The notes under the pieces: generated by a model | What the model saw: the letters and a program-made list of their open reading frames with translations, nothing else | Database searches by the model: none | Told to the model about the DNA's origin: nothing | Translations under genes and position numbers: made by a program | Assembly: GCF_002157505.1 (NCBI RefSeq) | Contig: NZ_NFSC01000026.1 | Span: 124,001 to 188,000 of the forward strand | From: Arthrobacter agilis | GTDB taxonomy: Bacteria; Actinomycetota; Actinomycetes; Actinomycetales; Micrococcaceae | DNA: 64,000 bases | Direction of reading: 5' to 3' | In this document: positions 17,079 to 24,199 of the stretch, one piece after another | Position numbering within the stretch: position 1 is the first letter of the stretch | Layout of the letters: the number at the start of each line of letters is the position of its first letter

Positions 17079-17573
17079 CTAGTCGGCGAACTGCTCGCGG
17101 TAGCGGTTGACGTAGGTGTCCCACAGTGCCGGGTCCTGACCGAGGTTGCGCTTGTTCAGGAAATCGTCGAGCCCGGCGATGGTGAGGTGCCATCCGGCCG
17201 CCATGGTGGCCGAGTGCCGGGGGCTGCCCGGCGTCAGGAAGAGCACGAGCTGCGTGCCGTTGTCCCCCGTCCGCGCCAGTTCCCAGCGCAGGCTGTCCTT
17301 CTCCCAGGTGTAGGCGAGGACCGAGGGCCGTTCGGCCTCCAGCACCACACCGCGGAGGGGCTTCTGGTCGGCGTAGCGGAAGAGGATCTCCTCGTCCTTG
17401 CGCGGCTCGAACTCCATCTCGCAGGGGAACCAGTACTTCAGCTTGTCCGCGTCGGTCAGGTGCTTCCACAGCACGGTCGGCGGGAACGCGAACTGGAACT
17501 CCAGGCGCAGCACGGTGCCGCCGTCGTCGCTGGTTGTCTTGCTGACGATGGGCTCTACGGTCTCGGAAGTCAC
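17079..17573 (-). CDS. SRPBCC / AHSA1-type START-like domain protein
   Basis: A 164-residue single-domain protein of the SRPBCC helix-grip fold. It shows the AHSA1-like start FAFPPTVLWKHLTDADKLKYWFPCEMEFEP, the edge strand SVLAYTWEKDSLRWEL and the C-terminal helix GWHLTIAGLDDFLNK. These proteins bind hydrophobic ligands or act as Hsp90-activator-like factors; the substrate here is unknown. The GTG start has no Shine-Dalgarno, but TAGACT ends 6 nt upstream, the leaderless pattern. It sits between ligD (80 bp downstream, same strand) and the divergent ku, so it may share the control of the end-joining genes. A repair role is only a contextual guess. Confidence 0.82.
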   Translation of the reverse strand: MTSETVEPIVSKTTSDDGGTVLRLEFQFAFPPTVLWKHLTDADKLKYWFPCEMEFEPRKDEEILFRYADQKPLRGVVLEAERPSVLAYTWEKDSLRWELARTGDNGTQLVLFLTPGSPRHSATMAAGWHLTIAGLDDFLNKRNLGQDPALWDTYVNRYREQFAD

Positions 17574-17642
17574 GCCTCAAGTCTAGGGGTGGGCGGCCGG
17601 CATCCTCTGGCACGGTAAGCCTGCTTGGTGTTCACTTGACCC

Positions 17643-18482
17643 ATGAGAGCCATCTGGAAGGGTGCGGTCGCGTTCGGCCTGGTCAATGTGCCGGTCAAGG
17701 TCTACAGCGCCACGGAGGACCACGACATCGCCCTCCACCAGGTGCACGACAAGGACGGCGGCCGCATCCGGTACCAGCGGCGGTGCGAGGTCTGTGACGA
17801 GGTCGTGGACTTCAAGCACATCGACAAGGCGTACGACGACGGCGAGCACACGGTCGTCCTGACGGAGGAGGACCTCTCGTCCCTGCCGGTCGAGAGGAGC
17901 CGGGAGATCGAGGTGGTCGAGTTCGTGCCGAGCGACCAGATCGACCCGATTCTGTTCGATCGCGCCTACTTCCTCGAGCCGGACAGCACCTCGACCAAGG
18001 CCTACGTCCTGCTGCGGCGCACGCTCGAGGAGACGGACCGGACCGCGATCGTGCAGTTCTCCCTCCGGCAGAAGAGCCGCCTCGCCGCGCTGCGCGTACG
18101 CGGGGACGTGCTGATGCTCCAGACGCTGCTGTGGGATGACGAGGTCCGGGAAGCCTCCTTCCCCGCACTCGAGGAGAAGGTCCGCATCTCCGCGAAGGAG
18201 AAGCAGATGTCGGCGGCGCTCGTGGACTCCTTCTCCACGGACTTCGATCCGGAGAACTTCACGGACGACTACCAGGTCCAGTTGCGCACCCTGATCGACG
18301 CGAAGATCGAGAAGGGCGACACCATCAACACCGAGGAGACCTTCGGTGCGAACAAGGACGAGGACGACGGCGACAACGTGCTGGACCTCATGGAAGCCCT
18401 CCGCCGCAGTGTCGAGAAGAACCGTGAGAAGAAGGCCGACGCCAAGAAGGCCTCCGGGACCTCCAGGAAGAAGGGCGCATGA
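17643..18482 (+). CDS. ku: Ku homodimeric DNA end-binding protein
   Basis: A 279-residue bacterial Ku. It begins with the conserved MRAIWKGAVAFGLVNVPVKVYSATE, followed by HQVHDKDGGRIRYQRRCEVC, and ends in a Lys-rich tail (NREKKADAKKASGTSRKKGA) that binds DNA and recruits LigD. Ku threads onto DNA ends and starts non-homologous end joining. No Shine-Dalgarno is visible; TTCACT ends 6 nt before the ATG, the same geometry as the divergent SRPBCC gene, so both mRNAs may be leaderless. It overlaps the next small gene by 4 nt (ATGA), so the two are translationally coupled. Confidence 0.96.
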   Translation: MRAIWKGAVAFGLVNVPVKVYSATEDHDIALHQVHDKDGGRIRYQRRCEVCDEVVDFKHIDKAYDDGEHTVVLTEEDLSSLPVERSREIEVVEFVPSDQIDPILFDRAYFLEPDSTSTKAYVLLRRTLEETDRTAIVQFSLRQKSRLAALRVRGDVLMLQTLLWDDEVREASFPALEEKVRISAKEKQMSAALVDSFSTDFDPENFTDDYQVQLRTLIDAKIEKGDTINTEETFGANKDEDDGDNVLDLMEALRRSVEKNREKKADAKKASGTSRKKGA

Positions 18483-18727
18483 GATTCTTCACCGACAGCC
18501 TTGGCCGCCAGACCATCGCGCTGAAACCGAACGCACCGATCCTCGGCTGGGCGCTGCTCGGCGCCGCGTCCTTTCTGGCCCTCGAGGAGAGGAACCGCGA
18601 GCGCCTGCGCCTCGCGAGTTCCGTCTCCCTGGCCGTCTGGGCGGTTCTCGAGGTCGTCTCCGGCCGCAGCGGTTTCCGGCGCAGTGCCGGGGCGTTGACG
18701 CTGTCCTGGCTTTCGCGGAAGGTCTGA
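18479..18727 (+). CDS. Small hypothetical membrane-associated protein coupled to ku
   Basis: An 82-residue protein that I do not recognise. It starts MRFFTDSLGRQTIALKPNAP, has one or two moderately hydrophobic segments (about 20-37 and 45-60) and ends in a basic segment. The ATG overlaps the ku stop codon (ATGA), which shows it is translated from the ku mRNA. Coding character is consistent with the surrounding genes. A link to end joining is suggested only by this coupling. Confidence 0.65.
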   Translation: MRFFTDSLGRQTIALKPNAPILGWALLGAASFLALEERNRERLRLASSVSLAVWAVLEVVSGRSGFRRSAGALTLSWLSRKV

Positions 18728-18803
18728 CGCCCCGGCCCGGCGCTCCCGGCGGTATCGGGACGTCTCCGGGATCCTGGAGTCGTTTTGGACCAGGGAACTC
18801 GTC

Positions 18804-19502
18804 CTACACCAGGGAACTGAAGAACTCCGCCTTGGCCGTCGGGCCGGCCACGATGATCTCGTCGTCGTCGTAGAGGGTGGTCTGCGTCGTCGTGTAGTCC
18901 CACTCGCCTCCCTTGCGCTTGACCGCGACCACGGTGACGCCGTACTTCTCGCGCAGGCCCGTCGTGCCGAGCTCGCGGTTCCAGTACTCGCGCGGCGGGC
19001 GGGTCTTCACCATCGCGAAGTTGTCCTCGAACTCCACGTAGTCGAGCATCGTGCCGCGCACCAGGTGGGCGACGCGCTTGCCCATGTCGTGCTCGGGCCG
19101 GATCACGCGCTCCACGCCGAGCTGCGAGAGGATCTGGGCGTGCGCCTCGCTGATGGCCTTCGCCCAGATGGTGGGCCGCTCGAAGCGCAGCAGGATCGAC
19201 GTCGTGAGGATGCTCGCCTCCAGGTCGGTGCCGATGCCCACCACCACGCGATCGAAGTCGGGCAGGGACAGCTGCCGCAGCGCCTCCTCCTTCGTGGTGT
19301 CGGCACGCACCACGTGCGTGAGGAGGCCGTTGTAGGACTGGACGACGTCCTCGTCGTTGTCGATGCCGAGCACCTCGGTCCCCGCCTCCTCGAGTTCGAG
19401 GGCCAGGGCGGCACCGAACCGGCCGAGACCGATGACGGCGACGGTGTCGGCGACCGCGACCGCTTCGCCGGACTTGGGGGAGAACAGGCGTTGCCTAGCC
19501 AA
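18804..19502 (-). CDS. TrkA/KtrA-type potassium channel regulatory subunit
   Basis: A 232-residue cytosolic RCK protein that gates the K+ translocating subunit encoded just upstream. It has the Rossmann motif VAVIGLGRFGAALALELEEAG (about 22-42), IDNDEDVV at the ribose-binding acidic strand, and a C-terminal TrkA_C domain ending EIIVAGPTAKAEFFSSL. The start is the TTG at 19502, preceded by GAAGGAAAGG at about 7 nt and overlapping the 3' end of the transporter gene by 8 nt. No ATG or GTG lies between there and the Rossmann fold. It is co-transcribed with the TrkH-type gene. Confidence 0.9.
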   Translation of the reverse strand: MARQRLFSPKSGEAVAVADTVAVIGLGRFGAALALELEEAGTEVLGIDNDEDVVQSYNGLLTHVVRADTTKEEALRQLSLPDFDRVVVGIGTDLEASILTTSILLRFERPTIWAKAISEAHAQILSQLGVERVIRPEHDMGKRVAHLVRGTMLDYVEFEDNFAMVKTRPPREYWNRELGTTGLREKYGVTVVAVKRKGGEWDYTTTQTTLYDDDEIIVAGPTAKAEFFSSLV

Positions 19503-20907
19503 TGAGGGGCCTTTCCTTCGGGTATTCGTAATACAGGGGTCGAGAACGGAGCGCGAGTGCGGAGGCGAGGGTCACCGGACCGAGGCGCCCGGCGAACATC
19601 ATCAGGATCAGGACGACCTGGCCCGCGGGCGGGATGCCGGCCGTGATGCCGGTGGAGAGTCCCACGGTGGCGAAGGCCGAGACGACCTCGAAGAGAATAC
19701 GGTCCAGGCCGAAGTCCGTGATGAGCAGAAGGAACATCGTGGCACCGAGAACGAGGCCGACGGCGAGGAGCACGATCGAGATGGCGTGCCGGTGTGCCGA
19801 ACGGGGCAGGCGCTTGCCGAAGATGTTGACGGCATTGCCTCCGGTGACCTCCGTATAGAGGATGAAGACCAGGACACCGATCGTGGTGATCTTCAGGCCG
19901 CCGGCCGTTCCAGCAGGACCGCCGCCGATGAACATGAGCAGGTCCGTGGCCAGCAGCGTGACGGGGTGGACGTCGGCGAAGTCCACGCTGTTGAATCCCG
20001 CAGTCCGCGCCATCGCGGACTGGAAGAATCCTGCGAGGATCTTCTCCCCCGGCCTCAGCGTGCCGAGCGTCGCCGGGTTGGACCACTCGACGGCGGTGAT
20101 GAAGACGGTGCCGGCGGCGAGCAGGAGGACGGTGCCGCTCAGCACGAGCTTGGTGTTCATGTGCCACTTCTGCGGGTACCGGAAGTGGCGCCGCAGTTCG
20201 AACAGGACGGGGAAGCCCAGTCCGCCGATGATGACGGCTGCGCTGATCGGCAGGCAGATCCACGGATCGCCGACATAGCCGATCAGGTTGTCACTGAAGA
20301 GAGCGAAGCCTGCGTTGTTGAAGGACGACACCGAGTGGAAGATCCCCAGCCACGCGGCTTCTCCGGGGCCGTAGCCGTAGCCGAGGAAGAAGCGCGCCCC
20401 CAGCAGGACCGCGGTTCCCGCCTCCACGACCAGTGTGATGCGCAGGACGCCGAGGAGCACGTTGCGGACGTCGCCGAACCCCTCGCTCTTGGTCTCGACC
20501 GCCGTGAGGATCCGGGAGCGCAGGCCCAGGCGGCGGGCGAGCAGGACACCGAGGAGCGAGGCGAAGGACATGATGCCGAAGCCGCCGACCTGGATCAGGG
20601 CGAGGATGATGACGTGGCCTTCACCGCTCCAGTATCCGGGGGTGTCGACGACGATCAGCCCTGTCACGCAGACCGCGGAGGTCGCTGTGAACAGGGCCTC
20701 GAGGAACGTCGCACTGCCCGGTCCGGCCTTCGAGGTCGGGATCATCAGCAGGGCGGTACCGACGAGGATCGCCGCCGCGAAGCCGAGCACGATCATCTGG
20801 GCGGGATGCTTGGGGCTGTGGCGCGCCACCCATGCCCGGACGGCCCTCAGCGAGCCGCGCAGGACTGCGGCGGCCGGCTCCCGGGAGGTTTCTCTGCTCG
20901 GCCTCAC
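19495..20907 (-). CDS. TrkH/KtrB-type potassium uptake membrane subunit
   Basis: A 470-residue membrane protein with four M1-P-M2 repeats typical of the superfamily of K+ transporters. Selectivity-filter-like loops are seen at TATSAVCVTGLIV, SVSSFNNAGFALF, AMARTAGFNSVDF and SAFATVGLSTGI, each with the conserved Gly. The length fits KtrB (about 450) and TrkH. It mediates K+ uptake together with the TrkA-type protein encoded in the overlapping next gene. The GTG start at 20907 has GGAGG about 12 nt upstream, so the exact start is less certain. Confidence 0.9.
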   Translation of the reverse strand: MRPSRETSREPAAAVLRGSLRAVRAWVARHSPKHPAQMIVLGFAAAILVGTALLMIPTSKAGPGSATFLEALFTATSAVCVTGLIVVDTPGYWSGEGHVIILALIQVGGFGIMSFASLLGVLLARRLGLRSRILTAVETKSEGFGDVRNVLLGVLRITLVVEAGTAVLLGARFFLGYGYGPGEAAWLGIFHSVSSFNNAGFALFSDNLIGYVGDPWICLPISAAVIIGGLGFPVLFELRRHFRYPQKWHMNTKLVLSGTVLLLAAGTVFITAVEWSNPATLGTLRPGEKILAGFFQSAMARTAGFNSVDFADVHPVTLLATDLLMFIGGGPAGTAGGLKITTIGVLVFILYTEVTGGNAVNIFGKRLPRSAHRHAISIVLLAVGLVLGATMFLLLITDFGLDRILFEVVSAFATVGLSTGITAGIPPAGQVVLILMMFAGRLGPVTLASALALRSRPLYYEYPKERPLIG

Positions 20908-21003
20908 GGGAATGCTCGACCTCCAGGGGACAGGGTGACAGGGGTGCAGGCGGTCGGCACCCGGTACCCATTCAAGCGGACGGCGGGTGGCCCGGCGACG
21001 TTT

Positions 21004-21699
21004 TTACGCTTCCTTGATGCCGCGCTGCTCCAGCGGTTCGGCGTTCAGCACGCCGGGCAGTTCGGCAATCGCCGCCACCTCGTGGTCCGGAGGCGTCATG
21101 GCCGGCGGATACGGCACCCCGTCGCGGTTCAGCCAGGCGGTGCGAAGACCGGCGCGGGCCGCGCCGTCGATGTCCCAGGGGTGAACGGCGACCAGCACGA
21201 CGTCGCCCGCCTGCCGCTGCAGCGCCTCGACCGCATAGGCGTAGGCCTGTGGTGCGGGCTTCCACCGTGGCGCGTCCTCGACCGACAGCACGGTATCGAC
21301 GTGCAGGCCGGCCCGCTCCAGCAGGCCCTCCGCCGTCGCCCTGGAACCGTTGGTGAGCGTGGCGGTGCTGAAGCCCTCCCCGGTGAGCGCGCGGAGACCC
21401 TCGGGCACGTCCGGGTGCACCGGAAGCTCCTGGAGTGCGTCCATCACGTGCGCGACGGCGGCGTCGGTGTCCCGGTTGAGCACCTGACCTGCGAGCACTG
21501 CCTGCAGGGCCCCCTCGGCGACCGCACGGAAGGCCGGGTTCTGGCCGGCGGCGGTCAGTGCGAAGCCGTCCCGGAGGACCGAGGCGAACCAGAGTGCGGA
21601 GAGTTGCGGAGGTACCCCGATCTCCTCGAAGTGCTGGGACATGAGCCCCATGTCCGAGAGCGTCCCGTTGACGTCGAACAGCACCAGTGGCACTCCCAT
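21004..21699 (-). CDS. HAD-superfamily hydrolase, haloacid dehalogenase type II-like
   Basis: A 231-residue HAD hydrolase. Motif I is FDVNGTL (nucleophile Asp near residue 9), although the second Asp of DxD is replaced by Asn, as in type II haloacid dehalogenases. Motif II is TLTNGS and motif III/IV is RWKPAPQAYAYA...VLVAVHPWDIDGAARAG. The Asn replacement and the Lys in motif III point to the L-2-haloacid dehalogenase subfamily (Pfam-style HAD_2), but many such proteins are phosphatases. Its ATG overlaps the stop of the DUF2630 gene (TAATG), so the two are coupled. Confidence 0.85.
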   Translation of the reverse strand: MGVPLVLFDVNGTLSDMGLMSQHFEEIGVPPQLSALWFASVLRDGFALTAAGQNPAFRAVAEGALQAVLAGQVLNRDTDAAVAHVMDALQELPVHPDVPEGLRALTGEGFSTATLTNGSRATAEGLLERAGLHVDTVLSVEDAPRWKPAPQAYAYAVEALQRQAGDVVLVAVHPWDIDGAARAGLRTAWLNRDGVPYPPAMTPPDHEVAAIAELPGVLNAEPLEQRGIKEA

Positions 21700-21950
21700 T
21701 ACTGGCGGTACCCCTCCACCTGGGGGATGGGACGGGCATCGGCGTCGGCGGGGTCCTCCCCGGCGTCGGCCTTCGCCCGGCGCTGGCGGAGCAGGTCCCA
21801 GCACTGGTCGAGCTCCTCCTCGACCCGCTTCAGCCGGGCCGCATGGTCCTGGTGCTCCGCTCCGGCTCCGGCGTCCTGGGGCTGCTCGCGGAGTTCGTGT
21901 TCCTCCTGGACGAGTGCCTGGATGCGCTGCTGGATGTCCTGGTTGTCCAT
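21699..21950 (-). CDS. DUF2630 family small protein
   Basis: An 83-residue acidic, mostly helical protein. It matches the DUF2630 pattern: an IQQRIQALVQEEHELRE N-terminus, ARLKRVEEELDQCWDLLRQRRAK in the middle and a VEGYRQ C-terminus. This is a small actinobacterial family of unknown function, probably a helical hairpin. Its TAA stop shares the A with the ATG of the HAD hydrolase gene. Confidence 0.88.
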   Translation of the reverse strand: MDNQDIQQRIQALVQEEHELREQPQDAGAGAEHQDHAARLKRVEEELDQCWDLLRQRRAKADAGEDPADADARPIPQVEGYRQ

Positions 21951-22095
21951 GGTGCGGTCCCTTCGTCGTGGCCGTGCCCGCGGAAGCGCAGAATCGGTTC
22001 CGGATCGGTGATAATGCTCAGCAGGCTTTCCTTCAGGCTACTGAGGCGGGACGCCGATGGCCAGCGCAGGTACCCGAGGGCCCTCGGGGCGGGAA

Positions 22096-22124
22096 TTTGG
22101 TGCGGCGCCCGGATGGCCTAAGCT
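22096..22124 (+). promoter_or_regulatory. Probable tRNA-Val promoter
   Basis: TTTGGT and TAAGCT are separated by 17 nt, and the -10 box ends 15 nt upstream of the tRNA 5' end. The spacing and position suit a sigma-70-type (SigA) promoter. Confidence 0.5.
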
Positions 22125-22139
22125 GTTGGAGAACCAATT

Positions 22140-22213
22140 GCCTGTGTAGCTCAGTCTGGTAGAGCATCCGCTTCACACGCGGAAGGCCCGGGGATCGAGG
22201 CCCCGCGCAGGCA
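22140..22213 (+). tRNA. tRNA-Val (anticodon CAC)
   Basis: A 74-nt cloverleaf. The acceptor stem is GCCTGTG/CGCAGGC with discriminator A, the D stem is GCTC/GAGC, the anticodon stem TCCGC/GCGGA encloses loop TTCACAC, and the T stem is CGGGG/CCCCG. Anticodon CAC reads GTG codons, which are frequent here. The CCA end is not encoded. Position 54 of the T loop is A instead of the nearly universal T (loop ATCGAGG). Confidence 0.93.
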
Positions 22214-22239
22214 CGAGGATCGGCTGGCAACAGCACCAT

Positions 22240-22275
22240 GAAGAAGGCCCGTACCGTTCGGTACGGGCCTTCTTC
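22240..22275 (+). terminator. Strong hairpin terminator after tRNA-Val
   Basis: A perfect 16-bp inverted repeat (22240-22255 and 22260-22275) closes a GTTC loop and ends in TTCTTC. It lies between the tRNA and the heat-shock operators. Confidence 0.85.
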
Positions 22276-22311
22276 GTGTGCGCGGCGTTCGTTCTGGGCG
22301 AACAAAATCCA

Positions 22312-22338
22312 TTAGCACTCTCTGGGGTGGAGTGCTAA
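22312..22338. promoter_or_regulatory. CIRCE element (HrcA operator) upstream of hsp20
   Basis: TTAGCACTC-N9-GAGTGCTAA is a perfect match to the CIRCE consensus bound by the HrcA repressor. It lies 83 nt upstream of the hsp20 start. Confidence 0.96.
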
Positions 22339-22349
22339 CATTTTTCGTA

Positions 22350-22370
22350 GTTGAGCGAAGGACGCTCAAC
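22350..22370. promoter_or_regulatory. HAIR-like element (HspR operator) upstream of hsp20
   Basis: GTTGAGC-N7-GCTCAAC is a perfect inverted repeat with the same TTGAG/CTCAA core and 7-nt spacer as the HspR-binding HAIR consensus (CTTGAGT-N7-ACTCAAG). It starts 11 nt after the CIRCE element. Confidence 0.78.
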
Positions 22371-22420
22371 CCTGAAGAACCAACCACCTGCCGGTGGCAT
22401 CTGCGAAGGAGTTGTTTCCA

Positions 22421-22891
22421 ATGGCCATGAAGTTCGATCCGTTCCGCGAGCTGGACCGCGTTGCCGGCGCTCTTCTGGAGAGCCGTCCGGGACTCCGCCT
22501 CATGCCGATGGACCTCTACCGCGAGAAGGACCACTACGTCCTTGCCGCGGACCTTCCGGGCATCGATCCCGGATCGGTCGACATCGACGTCGACGGCCAG
22601 CTCCTGACCATCCGCGCCGAGCGCACGCTGCGCAGCGCCGAGGGCGTCAAGTGGCTGACCCGGGAGCGTGAGAGCGGCTCGTTCCTGCGCCAGCTCAACC
22701 TGGGCCAGGGCGTCGACACGGAGGGAATCTCCGCACGCTACGAGAACGGTGTCCTCAGCGTGATGATCCCCGTCATCGAGCGCGCGAAGCCGCGCAAGAT
22801 CGAGATCGTGAGCGGCGAGTCCTCGGTCGAGTCCACGGCCGTCGAAGCCCCTGCGTCCGATGCCGGACGCCAGGAAGCGGTCGAGGCCTGA
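22421..22891 (+). CDS. Hsp20 / alpha-crystallin family small heat-shock protein
   Basis: A 156-residue ATP-independent chaperone that holds unfolding proteins. The alpha-crystallin domain runs from about residue 25 (MPMDLYREKDHYVLAADLPG) through DIDVDGQLLTIRAER to the GVLSVMIPV strand, and a short C-terminal tail includes an I-x-I-like KIEIV. The ATG at 22421 has AAGGAG 10 nt upstream. The upstream region carries both a CIRCE and a HAIR-like operator, so expression should need release of both HrcA and HspR. A terminator follows directly. Confidence 0.95.
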   Translation: MAMKFDPFRELDRVAGALLESRPGLRLMPMDLYREKDHYVLAADLPGIDPGSVDIDVDGQLLTIRAERTLRSAEGVKWLTRERESGSFLRQLNLGQGVDTEGISARYENGVLSVMIPVIERAKPRKIEIVSGESSVESTAVEAPASDAGRQEAVEA

Positions 22892-22902
22892 CCCCTTCGA
22901 AC

Positions 22903-22934
22903 AGCAACCCCCGGGCGCCCGCCCGGGGGTTGCT
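22903..22934 (+). terminator. Rho-independent terminator after hsp20
   Basis: A 14-bp GC-rich inverted repeat (22903-22916 and 22921-22934) with a 4-nt loop follows 12 nt after the hsp20 stop. Confidence 0.85.
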
Positions 22935-23004
22935 CTGCTTAACACCGCCTCGGCACCCTTACTTTTTCCTTGCACGCGCCTGACCTGAGCGCAAAGGATG
23001 GGGT

Positions 23005-23802
23005 ATGGACTTCACACCGAGCAAGGCAATCGTCACCGGCTCCGATTCGGGTATCGGGCGGGCGACCGCCATCGCCCTCGCAGCCGCCGGATGCGACGTC
23101 GGCGTCACCTGGCATTCCGACCGGGAGGGCGCCGAGGAGACCGCGCGCCTCGTCCGCGGAAAGGGCGTCCACGCCGCGGTCGCCCAGTTGGACACCACGG
23201 ACGCCCCGGCCTGCGGGGACGTCATCGACCAGCTCGCGCAGGAGCTCGGCGGGCTCGACGTCTTCGTCAACAATGCGGGCGTCAACGGCGGCACCCTGTT
23301 CCTGGAGACGGACTGGGACACCTGGCGCGGCACCCTGGGCGCGAACCTGGACGGTGCCTTCGTCTGTATCCAGCGCGCCGCCCGCCACATGATCGACGGC
23401 GGCAGGGGCGGGAGGATCATCGCCGTCACCAGCGTGCACCAGGAGCAGCCGCGCGTCGGCTCGGCCGCCTATGACGCCTCCAAGCACGGGCTCGGCGGCC
23501 TGGTGAGGACCATCGCGCTCGAGCTCGCCGACCGGGGGATCACCGCCAACGCCGTGCTACCCGGCGAGATCAACACCCCGATGAACGATTCCGCGGACCA
23601 GGATCCGCACAGCATGGACCGCCCCGGCATCCCGCTGGGCCGCCCCGGCGCCCCGGAGGAGATCGCCGACGTCGTCGCCTTCCTCGCATCCGGCGCGTCC
23701 AGCTACGTCAACGGCGCCTCGTTCGTGGTCGACGGCGGGATGCTCCTCATGGGGCCCCAAGCAGGGTCGCACCTCACGAGCGGGGACTGGCGCACCCTCT
23801 GA
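23005..23802 (+). CDS. SDR-family oxidoreductase
   Basis: A 265-residue classical short-chain dehydrogenase. The cofactor motif TGSDSGIGRA is at about 11-20, NNAG near 90, the catalytic Ser in VTSVHQEQ, and the YDASK pair (Tyr/Lys) near residue 155; the C-terminus has the usual NGASFVVDGG. A basic residue is missing after the first strand (GVTWHSDR), so NAD versus NADP is unclear. The substrate is unknown; the family includes 3-oxoacyl-ACP reductase-like and glucose-dehydrogenase-like enzymes. AAGGA precedes the ATG at 7 nt. It is a single gene. Confidence 0.9.
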   Translation: MDFTPSKAIVTGSDSGIGRATAIALAAAGCDVGVTWHSDREGAEETARLVRGKGVHAAVAQLDTTDAPACGDVIDQLAQELGGLDVFVNNAGVNGGTLFLETDWDTWRGTLGANLDGAFVCIQRAARHMIDGGRGGRIIAVTSVHQEQPRVGSAAYDASKHGLGGLVRTIALELADRGITANAVLPGEINTPMNDSADQDPHSMDRPGIPLGRPGAPEEIADVVAFLASGASSYVNGASFVVDGGMLLMGPQAGSHLTSGDWRTL

Positions 23803-23829
23803 TTCCCGGATCCCGTCCGTCCGCCCAAC

Positions 23830-23862
23830 CTTCAACGCGCGTTCAGAGGGCGTTCAGGCGGT
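23830..23862 (+). promoter_or_regulatory. Three consecutive 11-nt Pho-box-like direct repeats
   Basis: CTTCAACGCGC, GTTCAGAGGGC and GTTCAGGCGGT follow each other without gaps. This matches the 11-nt repeat unit starting GTTCA described for actinobacterial PhoP boxes. A TAGCGT -10-like hexamer lies at 23868-23873, so the repeats cover the -35 region, the usual place for activation. Confidence 0.65.
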
Positions 23863-23904
23863 AGAGCTAGCGTGGGGATCCCGAACTCCTGCGAAAGGCC
23901 CGTC

Positions 23905-24126
23905 ATGAACGCGTCCCCCTCCCCCGTCAGCGATTCCGAATCCCAGGACTGGTCGGGCTTCAGGCGCGGCGAGCACGTCACCCTCCAGCACCCGGCAGGG
24001 ACGCAGCTCCGCGGCGTGCTGGACATGAGGACCGATGATGCCTCCGTGCTGTGGATCCTCCTGAACGACGGCGGCGGCCGCCGGCTGGTGCACCGGGCCG
24101 ACGGCTACCGTCTGCGCCGCGGCTGA
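23905..24126 (+). CDS. Small hypothetical protein in the putative Pho operon
   Basis: A 73-residue protein that I do not recognise. The first 18 residues are Ser/Pro-rich, and the rest (FRRGEHVTLQHPAGTQLRGVLDM, then a Trp-Ile strand and GGGRRLVHRADGYRL) looks like a small all-beta domain of four or five strands. GAAAGG precedes the ATG at 7 nt. It lies directly behind the Pho-box-like repeats and 73 nt before pstS, so phosphate starvation is its most likely signal. No transmembrane or export signal is seen. Confidence 0.7.
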   Translation: MNASPSPVSDSESQDWSGFRRGEHVTLQHPAGTQLRGVLDMRTDDASVLWILLNDGGGRRLVHRADGYRLRRG

Positions 24127-24199
24127 CCGGACCGGGATCAGCCCGTCCATCCGCTGTCCACCTTGGGTTACCCTTTTCGCCACCTGTAACGTTGCTCCG

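Noticed and set aside
19357-22011. Long plus-strand frame across the potassium genes and HAD gene
   Set aside because: Three well-supported minus-strand genes explain this region; the frame has no recognisable domain.
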